Positions 23,762 through 33,851 of a DNA stretch of 35,013 nt are shown here, piece by piece; within the stretch, counting starts at the first letter, position 1, and the number at the start of each line of letters is the position of its first letter. The notes under the pieces were generated by a model that saw nothing but the letters and a program-made list of their open reading frames with translations, searched no databases and was not told the origin of the DNA. Source of the stretch: Nitrobacter winogradskyi (GTDB lineage Bacteria > Pseudomonadota > Alphaproteobacteria > Rhizobiales > Xanthobacteraceae); contig NZ_BJNF01000012.1 in NCBI RefSeq assembly GCF_006539545.1, positions 1 to 35,013 of the forward strand. Direction: 5' to 3'. The translations under genes and the position numbers were made by a program.

Positions 23762-24697
23762 TCAGATGCGCGCGCCGCTGTTATAGCTCTCGATCAACTG
23801 ATTGTAGTCGCGGAGCAGCCGCGGCGGCGAACCCTCGACCATCCAGCCGCCGCCGCTGCCGAGCATCATGCGGTCGCCCTGGCTGTAGGGCACCTTGTCG
23901 CGGATGCGGCGCATCAGTTGCTTCGCCGAGGTCAGGTACGATTTGGCGCTGCTCAGGAAGGACGAGCCGAGCTTCGTGTCGCCGTCCTTGCCCGATGCGT
24001 CCTCGGCGGCCTTCACCGTGGTCTCATACTCGGTCAGTGCTTTCGTGATCGCCGCGATGTCGGGCTTGCTGGTGTCTTCCGCGCGCAGCAGGCGTTTGGC
24101 GTGGATCATCAATGCCTCGACGTAATAGTGCGTTTTGCGGCCGTCCTTCGCTTCGATCGCGGCGAGCTGTTCCTCCGCCTGCTTGTCCTTGATGGCCTCG
24201 ACGCCGGCGCGCAGCTTCTTGTCGGCGCTCGCGAATGCGTCCCACGCTGCAACGAGACGCGGATGCATCTCCTTGCCCTTGGCCATCTTGTCGTCCTTGT
24301 AGTTTTCCTGTTGGTAGTACTCGTCGGCCTCCTTCAGCAGCGGTTCGAGCTTGCCGACGGCTTCGGCATAGGCGGACGCAGCGGATTCGAGTTCGGCGTC
24401 GTGCGGCTCCGCCGCGTTGGCCATCTCGACGTTCTTCTTGCAATCGGTCGTGTCGTAGATGGTGTAGGTGCCGTAGATGATACGCTCTTTGCCGGTCGGC
24501 CCGGTCTTCTTGGCCCATGAGGCGTAACGGTTGCGCGACTCATACGATCGCTCCGACAGGCGGTTGATGCAGCCGACATAGGCGTTGAGCTTTTCGACGA
24601 GCGGGGAGGGTGCCGTCTTGTCCTGCGCCGCGGCGGGCGCGAGGGACATGCCGAAGGCTGCGGCGGACAACAGGGCAATCGCCCGAAACGGCGTCAT
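23762..24697 (-). CDS. DUF3829 (YiiG-like) exported protein
   Basis: The 311-residue protein has a signal peptide (MTPFRAIALLSAAAFGMSLA, cut near AAAQDK) and an all-helical, charged mature region. That region opens LVEKLNAYVGCINRLSERSY and continues with ADEYYQQENYKDDKMAKGKEM and HYYVEALMIHAKRLL, which fits the YiiG-like DUF3829 family. Two cysteines (GCINRL and TTDCKKN) lie in the first part. Function is unknown; export to the periplasm is clear. AGGAAAG lies before the ATG at 24697, whereas the longer frame from 24820 overlaps the thiC 3' end and hides the signal peptide. It follows thiC on the same strand with 119 bases between, so it may be read through from the thiamine operon. Confidence 0.8.
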   Translation of the reverse strand: MTPFRAIALLSAAAFGMSLAPAAAQDKTAPSPLVEKLNAYVGCINRLSERSYESRNRYASWAKKTGPTGKERIIYGTYTIYDTTDCKKNVEMANAAEPHDAELESAASAYAEAVGKLEPLLKEADEYYQQENYKDDKMAKGKEMHPRLVAAWDAFASADKKLRAGVEAIKDKQAEEQLAAIEAKDGRKTHYYVEALMIHAKRLLRAEDTSKPDIAAITKALTEYETTVKAAEDASGKDGDTKLGSSFLSSAKSYLTSAKQLMRRIRDKVPYSQGDRMMLGSGGGWMVEGSPPRLLRDYNQLIESYNSGARI

Positions 24698-24816
24698 GGC
24701 TTTCTTTCCTCGCGATTCTGACAAATCCCAGCGTTGGTCGCGCGAAGCGCAACAGAGGTTCATGTGTAGCCGCGCGACAGGGTAGGTTACAGCTTCGCCT
24801 GATCCGCCCGACATAT

Positions 24817-27470
<2,654 letters not shown>

Positions 27471-27484
<14 letters not shown>

Positions 27485-28253
27485 GCCAGAATGGTGTCCC
27501 AACGACAGGGGTTGAAGGGGAGGCGAAGTCGCGGGCTTCCATCAGACCCGCCTCATAAGCGCTATGGCCGGCTTCCACCGCCAGCCTGAAGGCACCCGCC
27601 ATGACAACGGGATCGGCGGCTTTGGCGACGGCTGTGTTGAGAAGCACGGCGTCGTAGCCGAGTTCACAGGCCTGCGCGGCGTGACTCGGCGCGCCGAGTC
27701 CGGCATCGACGACGAGCGTGATATCGGGCAAGCGTTCGCGCAGCAGCTTCAACGCGTCGCGGTTGGTGATGCCTTTGGCGCTTCCGATCGGCGCGGCCCA
27801 CGGCATCACCACCTTGCAGCCCGCCTCAACAAGCCGCATCGCGACGCCGATGTCTTCGGTGCAATAGGGGAACACCTCAAAACCGTCCTTGATGAGGGTG
27901 GCGGCGGCTTCGACGAGGCCCACCACATCGGGTTGCAGCGTGTCGTTGTCGGCGATGACTTCGAGCTTGATCCAGGACGTGCCGAACAGTTCGCGCGCGA
28001 GCTTCGCCGTGGTGACGGCTTCGCGCACGGTTTTGCATCCGGCGGTGTTCGGCAGCACCGTGACATCCAGCTCGCGGATCAGCGACCAGAACGCGTCGCC
28101 GGTCTTGCCGCCTGCGGTTTCCCGCCGCAGCGACACTGTGACGATCTGGCTGCCCGCGGCGCGGATCGCGTCCTGCATGATTTTCGGCGATGGATACAGC
28201 GCCGTGCCGATCAGCAACCGGGAGGAGAATTCGCGATCATAGAACGAAACCAT
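27471..28253 (-). CDS. thiG: Thiazole synthase ThiG
   Basis: The 260-residue TIM-barrel enzyme builds the thiazole phosphate from deoxyxylulose phosphate, dehydroglycine and the sulfur carried by ThiS. The imine-forming Lys96 is in [11 protein letters not shown]. Also visible are [29 protein letters not shown] and [20 protein letters not shown] with the phosphate-binding [12 protein letters not shown]. The start [18 protein letters not shown] is family-like, though its ribosome site (AGAGA) is weak. Between thiS and thiG lie 65 bases, nearly all taken up by a palindromic repeat. ThiG ends PFWHAVS, its stop lying within the thiE start region. Confidence 0.97.
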
Positions 28254-28270
28254 TATGCGTCTCTTTGTTT

Positions 28271-28319
28271 GAGCATGATCTGATCCGGAAACCGGTTCCC
28301 ACTTTTCGGGATCATGCTC
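28271..28319. repeat. REP-like palindrome between thiS and thiG
   Basis: GAGCATGATC (28271-28280) and GATCATGCTC (28310-28319) are perfect 10-bp ends. The inside holds the nested GGAAACCGGTTCC palindrome and TTTTCGGG. Such elements are common between genes in Rhizobiales as far as I know. Here one occupies nearly the whole thiS-thiG gap, touching the TAG of thiS; it is a different family from the 75-bp element. Confidence 0.88.
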
Positions 28320-28516
28320 TACCCTCCCTGCCGCGGCGTGATGATCTCGATCTCGTCGCCGCTCCTGAGCGCGGTATCCGCCCAGCGGCTTTTAGGCAGC
28401 ACGTCGAAATTCACGGCGATCGCGACGTGCGTGCTCTCATAGTCGAGTTCGTTCAGCAGCGCGTCCACGGTCCGCGCCGCGATCTCCCGCCGTTCGCCGT
28501 TGACGGTCACTTGCAT
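28319..28516 (-). CDS. thiS: Sulfur carrier protein ThiS
   Basis: The 65-residue ubiquitin-like protein ends in the required Gly-Gly (ITPRQGG). ThiF-type adenylation and thiocarboxylation of that end supply the sulfur for ThiG. It starts [20 protein letters not shown] and contains the typical [15 protein letters not shown] segment. Its ATG lies within the end of thiO (10-base overlap, GATGCAATGCAAGTGA), so the two are translationally coupled. The TAG stop is joined directly to the palindromic repeat that separates it from thiG. No thiF is visible in the window. Confidence 0.96.
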   Translation of the reverse strand: MQVTVNGERREIAARTVDALLNELDYESTHVAIAVNFDVLPKSRWADTALRSGDEIEIITPRQGG

Positions 28517-29523
28517 TGCATCACCTCGTTGTCGATCTCCCCGCGCGCCACATAGCCGAGCGTCAGTTCGGCGAGCGCCGGCGCCAGCAGGAAGCCATGA
28601 CGGTAAAGGCCGTTGACCGCGATATGATCCTTGTCGATCGCGATGCGTGGCAGGTTGTCGGGAAAGGCAGGCCGCAGGCCGGCGCCGATCTCCACGATCC
28701 GCGCCTCGCCGAACGCCGGATGCACCGCATAGGCCGCGCTCAGCAGTTCCAGCGCGGAGCGCACGCTGACGCCGTCGTCCTCGCGCTCGATCGAGGTCGC
28801 GCCGATCATGAAGCAATTGCGCTCGCGCGGAATGATGTAGAGCGGCCAGCGTGGATGCATAAGGCGCACCGGGCGCGACAGCACGATCTCGTCGGTTTCG
28901 ACGATAATTTCCTCGCCCTTGACGCCCCGCAGGTCCGGGAACACATCGCGCGCGGCCAGCCCGCGGCAATCGATCGCAAGGCCCTCGATGTCCGCAAGTT
29001 CTGGCGCGCTGCCGAATTCGATCCGGCCGCCGGCGGCGCGGATGCGCGCGCGCAGTTCGGGCAATACGCGGCGCGGCTCGACATGGCCTTCGTCCGGAAA
29101 GAACAGCGCGTCGCGAAATCGCCCATCAAGCGACGGTTCGAGCTTGCTCACCGCGTCGCGCTGAAGACGCTGATGCCCCGATGTCATGCGCGCGAAACGT
29201 TCGAAATCGCTGCGATCGCGCGGATGCGCCACCACGAGAGAGCCATTGAAAGGCGTATCGGGAACATGTTCGCGCCATAGCGCGAGCGAGCGAAGGCCGA
29301 GACGTGTGACGAGAGGTTCGGACACCTCGGATTCGCACCATGGGGCAAGCATGCCGCCGGCCCAGTGGCTGGTGGCTCGCGTCATCGCATCATTGCCGCG
29401 TTCGTGAAGCGTGACCTCGTGCCCGGCCTTCGCGAACAGCAACGCCTGCCACGCGCCGGCAATACCTGCGCCGATGACCGCGATCGGAGGCGTCCCCCGC
29501 TTGTCCCACGTCTTCTGAAGCAT
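28507..29523 (-). CDS. thiO: Glycine oxidase ThiO
   Basis: The 338-residue FAD-dependent oxidase of the DAO family turns glycine into the imine used for thiazole formation. The dinucleotide motif PIAVIGAGIAGAWQALLFAK is at about 13-32, followed by GHEVTLHER. SHWAGGMLAPWCESE, HPRWPLYIIPRERNCFMIGA and a C-terminal GAGLRPAFPDNLPRI with NGLYRHGFLLAPALAE are family-like. The ATG at 29523 lies 4 bases from the end of the TPP riboswitch aptamer, and the likely ribosome site AAGGGA is part of the aptamer 3' end. First gene of the thiamine operon. Confidence 0.95.
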   Translation of the reverse strand: MLQKTWDKRGTPPIAVIGAGIAGAWQALLFAKAGHEVTLHERGNDAMTRATSHWAGGMLAPWCESEVSEPLVTRLGLRSLALWREHVPDTPFNGSLVVAHPRDRSDFERFARMTSGHQRLQRDAVSKLEPSLDGRFRDALFFPDEGHVEPRRVLPELRARIRAAGGRIEFGSAPELADIEGLAIDCRGLAARDVFPDLRGVKGEEIIVETDEIVLSRPVRLMHPRWPLYIIPRERNCFMIGATSIEREDDGVSVRSALELLSAAYAVHPAFGEARIVEIGAGLRPAFPDNLPRIAIDKDHIAVNGLYRHGFLLAPALAELTLGYVARGEIDNEVMQCK

Positions 29524-29527
29524 CCCT

Positions 29528-29643
29528 GTCCCTTCGCCGGCATGACCCGGATCAGGTTCAAAGGGTCACCGCGGTCCTTGCAATCCGTTCTCGGATCGCG
29601 AGCTTGCGGTATCTCAGCTCCCTGACGGAGCACCCCTCGGAAC
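29528..29643 (-). promoter_or_regulatory. TPP riboswitch (THI element)
   Basis: On the minus strand the conserved blocks occur in order: GAGGGGTGCTCC, GAGCTGAGATACCGC (with CTGAGA at 29612-29617), a variable arm at 29575-29605, ACCCTTTGAACCTGATC, and CGGGTCATGCCGGCGAAGGGA. The closing stem P1 can form from GUUCC (29639-29643) and GGGAC (29528-29532). The aptamer binds thiamine pyrophosphate. Since P1 contains most of the thiO ribosome site, ligand binding should block thiO translation; transcription termination is not obvious because no terminator follows before the ATG. Confidence 0.97.
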
Positions 29644-29649
29644 ATCCCT

Positions 29650-29677
29650 AATCTAAACCGAAAGGTGAGAGTGTCAA
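29650..29677 (-). promoter_or_regulatory. Sigma-70-type promoter of the thiamine operon
   Basis: On the minus strand TTGACA (29677-29672) is followed after 16 bases by TAGATT (29655-29650). The -35 hexamer is perfect and the -10 matches at 4 of 6. Transcription would start about 7 bases later, near 29643, where the riboswitch P1 stem begins. This agreement supports the call. Confidence 0.7.
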
Positions 29678-29822
29678 CGTACGGCAGGCGTCATCGTCGA
29701 TATGAGGCGGTTCCAAGATTCTGCGCGCGTCCGGTGCGCCGCGATAGATGACGGCGGGTTAATGGCGACGGTGAAGCAGCCGTTCACATCCGGCTTGCCA
29801 GATCAATACCGTCGAGCTGCGT

Positions 29823-30299
29823 TCAGCGCGGCGCGATCGACAGCGGAGCGCCAGGAAGTCTTGCGTCAGCGCTCATGGTCTCGTGCCTGACGCGCTGGAG
29901 CTTTTGCCGCTTTGCCGCGTAGTAGTAACCGCTTGCGTAATAGGCGACCGCGCGATCGTGATTGCCGTTCGCCAGCCGGTAGGCGCCGGCGAGATATTTC
30001 ACCGCATAGGTGAGATTGGTTTCAGGATCGAGCAGGCCTTCAGCGGTGCCGGTGTAGCCGAGGCCGCGAGCGGTCGCGAGCTTGATCTGCATCATGCCGT
30101 AGTTTCCGCGATGAACCACGCTCGGATTGTAGCGGCTTTCCCGCATGATGACGCGGTGAACCAGATCGACAGGAACGCCGTTGGCTTGCGCATGCGTCGA
30201 CACCATCGTCGCGTATTCCGCGCGCTGCGCGCTCGATGGTTGCGGCCATGCCATCGCAACAAAAACAAGAAGCGGACCGAATTTGCGGAAGCTTGTCAC
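29823..30299 (-). CDS. Lytic transglycosylase, SLT domain, exported
   Basis: The 158-residue protein has a signal peptide (SFRKFGPLLVFVAMAWPQPS, cut near SSAQRA) and a compact goose-type SLT domain. The catalytic Glu54 is in VIMRESRYNPSVVHRGNYGM, followed by MQIKLATARGLGYTG, and ETNLTYAVKYLAGAYRLANG with the YYASGYYY end. It cleaves peptidoglycan glycan strands in the periplasm. Start codons GTG at 30305 and GTG at 30299 are possible; AAGGGG lies 6 bases upstream of the second, which I prefer. The C-terminus (ADARLPGAPLSIAPR) is a flexible tail. It lies on the same strand upstream of the thiamine operon but is separated from it by that operon's own promoter. Confidence 0.88.
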   Translation of the reverse strand: MTSFRKFGPLLVFVAMAWPQPSSAQRAEYATMVSTHAQANGVPVDLVHRVIMRESRYNPSVVHRGNYGMMQIKLATARGLGYTGTAEGLLDPETNLTYAVKYLAGAYRLANGNHDRAVAYYASGYYYAAKRQKLQRVRHETMSADARLPGAPLSIAPR

Positions 30300-30305
30300 G
30301 AGCAC

Positions 30306-30661
30306 CCCTTCATGATCGGTCTTTCCTATCGCCTTAATCGTGCCTTTCCTATGGCAAAGCCAGCGAAAACTGGCGGCTTACGGCATTCTATAGCGTTTAA
30401 CCGACGCATATCCTCCGGCTTGACTTCGGGGACGGGCCGGTTGGCGTGAAGAAACACGCCAAATCAAGGCCATAGAGTCCTGCGTCCCGATTTCGTCAGA
30501 AGCGGAAAGGGCGTTGCCGACAGTGCGATGACAAAGGAACTGATACAAAGTGCGCCGCGCCGTCAACTTGTCGTGAGGAAGAGCAGGGCAAAGGAACAAC
30601 GTGGATTTTCGGCGAGTTGCGCCCTGCAATTGCAGGCATCGAAACAGATGGGAGACGCGCC
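30306..30661. other. Divergent intergenic region with one repeat copy
   Basis: About 350 bases between the transglycosylase and zinc-ribbon genes. They contain repeat copy I (30389-30463) and otherwise no supported gene. Short frames on both strands lack codon bias. Confidence 0.5.
30389..30463 (+). repeat. Dispersed palindromic element, copy I (diverged)
   Basis: TATAGCGTTTAACCGACGC, then CATATCCTCCGGCTTGACTT, then GGCGTGAAGAAACACGCC align with the plus-orientation element end to end, with many substitutions. It is similar to copy E in losing the central GGGCTTGAGCCC pairing. Confidence 0.75.
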
Positions 30662-30862
30662 ATGCTCACTGCCGGATCGGATGATCTCCCTCACCATAAT
30701 CCTTGTGCGCAGTGCGGACGCCTGATCGCCGCGCCGGTCTGGTTTGAGAAAGGACCATACCGGACATCGTATCTCTGGCGATGCGTTCGATGTGGTTACA
30801 AGTTCGAAGCGATCGCGTTTTTCAAACAGATGAATCATGAGACGCGCGCGACCGCGGCCTGA
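30662..30862 (+). CDS. Small zinc-ribbon protein
   Basis: The 66-residue protein has two CX2C knuckles, CAQCGRL (about 16-19) and CVRCGYKF (about 41-44). They are separated by an aromatic segment (APVWFEKGPYRTSYLWR), which is the layout of a zinc ribbon. The end FFKQMNHETRATAA is not part of the ribbon. GGGAGA lies 8 bases before the ATG at 30662, and the in-frame sequence further upstream is not conserved-looking. Metal binding is inferred from the cysteines; the function, whether nucleic acid binding or other, is unknown. It lies 136 bases before the PRC-barrel gene on the same strand. Confidence 0.75.
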   Translation: MLTAGSDDLPHHNPCAQCGRLIAAPVWFEKGPYRTSYLWRCVRCGYKFEAIAFFKQMNHETRATAA

Positions 30863-30998
30863 ACGTGTTTCTCATTGCGACCGACTGAACAATTCCGCGG
30901 GCCGGCGTTGCGGCCGAACTTATCCATGATGTTCGGAAGGAACCACTCCCGACGTCGAGGGTTCTCGCTACTCCATTCAAACTGAAGGAGACATACTG

Positions 30999-31508
30999 AT
31001 GATCTCGAAGCATATGACGGCCGCGTTGATTGGCTCCGCGCTGCTGGCGACGGCGGCGATCGCTCAAACGCCAAACGCCACGATGAACAACAACATGACT
31101 GCTCCGGCCGCCACGACATCGTCAGAGTCCGGATATCATGGCTCCTGGCGGTCATCCAAGATGGTTGGTCTTAACGTTTATAATGATACCAATGACAAGC
31201 TCGGCTCGATCAGCGATCTTCTCCTGGACAAGAATGGAATGATCAAAGCTGCGGTGATCGGCGTGGGCGGTTTCCTTGGCGTCGGCGAGCGCCTGGTCGC
31301 GGTGCCCTTCGACAAGCTGAAGTTTGTCGACACGCCTGCGCAATCGGCCTCCGGAAAGGGTGCGGGCACGGGAACCACGACGGGCTCTTCGACATCCGCG
31401 CCGGCGACGACCACGACGAGCAGCAATCCATGGTTCCCGGATCACGCGGTTTTCAGCGCGACCAAGCAGCAGCTCGAGTCGATGCCTGAATTCAAGTACT
31501 CGACCTGA
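30999..31508 (+). CDS. Exported PRC-barrel domain protein
   Basis: The 169-residue protein has a signal peptide (MISKHMTAALIGSALLATAA, cut near AIAQTP) and a Thr/Asn/Ala-rich spacer. A PRC-barrel domain (about 48-105) follows, with WRSSKMVGLNVYNDTNDKLG, SISDLLLDKNGMIKAAVIGV and GGFLGVGERLVAVPFDKLKF. A Gly/Ser/Thr-rich linker and a short C-terminal segment (FSATKQQLESMPEFKYST) end the protein. PRC barrels bind proteins or RNA in other settings; the role of exported ones in Rhizobiales is not established. GAAGGAG precedes the ATG. A perfect hairpin follows at 31533-31561. Confidence 0.9.
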   Translation: MISKHMTAALIGSALLATAAIAQTPNATMNNNMTAPAATTSSESGYHGSWRSSKMVGLNVYNDTNDKLGSISDLLLDKNGMIKAAVIGVGGFLGVGERLVAVPFDKLKFVDTPAQSASGKGAGTGTTTGSSTSAPATTTTSSNPWFPDHAVFSATKQQLESMPEFKYST

Positions 31509-31532
31509 ACCGCCGGATAGACGGCAGAATGA

Positions 31533-31561
31533 CAGCACGCCCGGTTTCGCCGGGCGTGCTG
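31533..31561. terminator. Hairpin terminator after the PRC-barrel gene
   Basis: CAGCACGCCCGG (31533-31544) pairs perfectly with CCGGGCGTGCTG (31550-31561) around TTTCG. The stem is long and G/C-rich, but no T-run follows. It starts 25 bases after the stop codon. Confidence 0.65.
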
Positions 31562-31652
31562 CGTGTGAGTTCGGCTCGCCTGTAGCCGTAGGCCTTGGCG
31601 CTGGCATGAAATAGATAGCCCCACCTGATCCCGTCATCGAATGGAGGAAGAC

Positions 31653-31865
31653 ATGGCCGAGAGTGTCTACAAGGTCATCGAACTGATCGGTACCAGCAAG
31701 GATTCGTGGGAGAAGGCGGCCAAGAGCGCGGTCGAGCGAGCGGGAGAGTCTCTTCGGGACCTTCGTGTCGCCGAAATCGTCAAGCTCGACATGCAATTGG
31801 ATGAGGAGGGCAAGGTGGAGACCTATCGCGCCAAGCTCAAGGTCTCCTTCAAGTTCGAGGGTTAG
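31653..31865 (+). CDS. Dodecin family protein
   Basis: The 70-residue protein starts MAESVYKVIELIGTSKDSWE and continues with KAAKSAVERAGESLRDLRVA, then EIVKLDMQLDEEGKVETYRA. This is the dodecin pattern of one helix against a three-stranded sheet. Dodecins form 12-subunit shells that hold flavin (or coenzyme A in some) in the cytoplasm. The tryptophan in DSWEKA corresponds to the flavin-stacking residue of bacterial dodecins. GGAGGAAG lies before the ATG at 31653; an in-frame ATG at 31641 overlaps that ribosome site and is less likely. It stands between the PRC-barrel gene terminator and the convergent DUF4403 gene. Confidence 0.93.
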   Translation: MAESVYKVIELIGTSKDSWEKAAKSAVERAGESLRDLRVAEIVKLDMQLDEEGKVETYRAKLKVSFKFEG

Positions 31866-31941
31866 GGCAGGATATCGGAAGGTGCCTCGCTTCTGATTCA
31901 ACGAAACGAAATGCTCAGGGGCATTGTCGTACTCACGAGCT

Positions 31942-33498
31942 TTACAGCGCCGGCAGTGTCTTGAGTTCGACGTTTACACTGCCTGCCGCTTCGGCGATCA
32001 CGCGCAGTGTCGTTGAATCAAAGGCGATGCTTGCAAGATTCAGGCGGCTGATTTCCGCCGTGACTTTGGCTCTGTCCTCGCTTTTCTGAAAGTCCGCGAT
32101 CACCGCTTTGATCTTCTCGCGCGCATCCGATGCGAACGGTTTGAGATCGACGACGGCTCTCTCAGCCAAAGCGCGTTCAAGGTAGGGCAATGCCGTGCGC
32201 GCGGCGGCGCCGAGCAGGCCGAACGCGGCTTCGGATTCGACCGCAAGCCTGATGTCTTTCAAGCGCAGGATCTGCCGGGCCTGATCGAGCACCGGTCGAC
32301 CCCAGATGTGGATTGTGGCCTCGCCGCCGAAACCGAACCAGCTCTTCTTCTCCTTCGCATGAACCAGAAGCGAGATCAGAAGCTGGTCGCCGGCCGCCGC
32401 GACACTCACCCGCTTGACGGTGACATCAGCCGCGCCGCTGCCATCTTCGGGGAATGTCTTGCCGGCGAGCTGTGCCTCGATGATCTTATTGATGTCGGTG
32501 AAGGTCATGTCGATGGGAACGCCGATGTTCAGTCTGCCCGTCGTCGCCGGTTCGAGGACAAGCGTTGCGGGGAACGGACAGTCCGGCTTGGTTGCCGCGG
32601 TCGTGATCCGCGTTTCGGCCTCGACACCGATTGTCAGCGTGACGTTTCTGGCATCGATGCGCGGTTGAGCTGCGATGGCGCGAACTGGCTTCAGTTCGAG
32701 ATGGAGTTTCGGCATCCCCACCGGACCTTGTAGCGGGATCGAGCGGCACATTTGCGTCCACTGCCGCCGTGCGTCCCGCTCCAGCGTGGGATCGTTGCGA
32801 ATGCGCTGTTGCAGGATTGCGATCTGTTCGTTGACCGCCTTGTCGATGACGGGCTTGACCTGCGAGGGGACATTGAGGCGTGCGCCCGCAACCGAGAGGT
32901 TGGTGTCGCCAAGATTGACCTGTGCGGTGATGCCGGGGTCGATGCGCCAGTTCCCGGCCAGCGTCGGTTGCGCCGCCATCACGACATTGCCCTTGATCTC
33001 GGCATTGGCGTTCAGGTTCTTGATGTTCACGCGGCCGACATGCTTGGCGATGTCGCCGCCAAGGACACCCGCGAGCGCGTTGCCGACCGCATCCTGGGCG
33101 TTGGCCGACAGCGATCCGGTCACCTTCACGGTGCCGGTCAACGGCGTCGACAGCGACAGCACGTTATTGGCGCCCGTGGCGCTGATCGCGCCGCGGGATG
33201 CGGTCCACCCGATGTCAGCGTTCTGGAGAATCTGCGCCGCCGGATTATCGGCCTTGCCGGCGAAATGATGCGGAGCCGCGCGCTCGGCGGCGTCGCGGAT
33301 GAGCGTCAGCGGTATCTTGACCGGCACGACGATGCTTGAACTGCGGTTGACTGGCGGCAGCGGCGGCAATGCCGCAAGCGCGGGCTTGTCGATTGCGTGC
33401 GGCGACAGCCAGTCCATGGCCTTGAGACTGACAAAAAACGAGACAGCAAGAATCCCGATGCCGAGCAGGATGGTCTTGAAGCTGAACCCGGACCGCAT
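31942..33498 (-). CDS. DUF4403 family membrane-anchored protein
   Basis: The 518-residue protein has an N-terminal membrane helix (about 8-27, FKTILLGIGILAVSFFVSLK) and a large periplasmic region. Segments fitting DUF4403 include SSIVVPVKIPLTLIRDAAER, PTLAGNWRIDPGITAQVNL, LQQRIRNDPTLERDARRQW, LHLELKPVRAIAAQPRIDAR and FGFGGEATIHIWGRPVLDQA. DUF4403 resembles tubular lipid-binding or BPI-like folds in some descriptions, but no function is established and I infer none. It has no lipobox. The start MRSGFSFKTILL places the helix correctly. It is convergent with the dodecin gene and follows a tiny membrane protein gene (33610) on the same strand. Confidence 0.9.
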   Translation of the reverse strand: MRSGFSFKTILLGIGILAVSFFVSLKAMDWLSPHAIDKPALAALPPLPPVNRSSSIVVPVKIPLTLIRDAAERAAPHHFAGKADNPAAQILQNADIGWTASRGAISATGANNVLSLSTPLTGTVKVTGSLSANAQDAVGNALAGVLGGDIAKHVGRVNIKNLNANAEIKGNVVMAAQPTLAGNWRIDPGITAQVNLGDTNLSVAGARLNVPSQVKPVIDKAVNEQIAILQQRIRNDPTLERDARRQWTQMCRSIPLQGPVGMPKLHLELKPVRAIAAQPRIDARNVTLTIGVEAETRITTAATKPDCPFPATLVLEPATTGRLNIGVPIDMTFTDINKIIEAQLAGKTFPEDGSGAADVTVKRVSVAAAGDQLLISLLVHAKEKKSWFGFGGEATIHIWGRPVLDQARQILRLKDIRLAVESEAAFGLLGAAARTALPYLERALAERAVVDLKPFASDAREKIKAVIADFQKSEDRAKVTAEISRLNLASIAFDSTTLRVIAEAAGSVNVELKTLPAL

Positions 33499-33609
33499 TG
33501 GCTCTCCGACTCAATTGCCCCGCGGATAAAGCTACAGGCAGCGGATACCGGATTCCAGCGCGTGCGGTCGCGGCAGGGCGGGGGTAAGGTGAGGGTGAGC
33601 CGTAACGGG

Positions 33610-33693
33610 CTAGAAAACGCCCAACACGATCGCGCCCACGAAAGCGAGGGCGATATAGGCGGTCATGACGCTCATGCGGCCTGCGAAAGTCAT
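33610..33693 (-). CDS. 27-residue single-helix membrane protein
   Basis: The frame reads MTFAGRMSVMTAYIALAFVG and AIVLGVF, then TAG. A short N-terminal segment with one Arg is followed by a hydrophobic helix of about 18 residues, typical of small inner-membrane proteins. GGGAGG lies about 9 bases before the ATG on the minus strand. The upstream region is non-coding, so nothing else explains the ribosome site. It lies 111 bases upstream of the DUF4403 gene, same strand. I cannot assign a function; small proteins of this kind often modify larger membrane partners. Evidence is the ribosome site plus the hydrophobic profile, without homology. Confidence 0.55.
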   Translation of the reverse strand: MTFAGRMSVMTAYIALAFVGAIVLGVF

Positions 33694-33851
33694 GCGACGA
33701 CCTCCCATGCCTTTAGTTCTTAATGCGACATCTGCAATTACGTTCCGAAGCCCGCGGTTTTGACCCTGTCGCAAGGCGCGGCGGCGTGGTTAAAAATGAA
33801 TGAAAACAAGATGTTGAAGAAGATTTAAGTAAATTCGCCGAACGTGCGCGG

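Noticed and set aside
28516-29280. 254-codon open frame opposite thiO
   Set aside because: Antisense shadow; thiO is certain by FAD motif and operon context.
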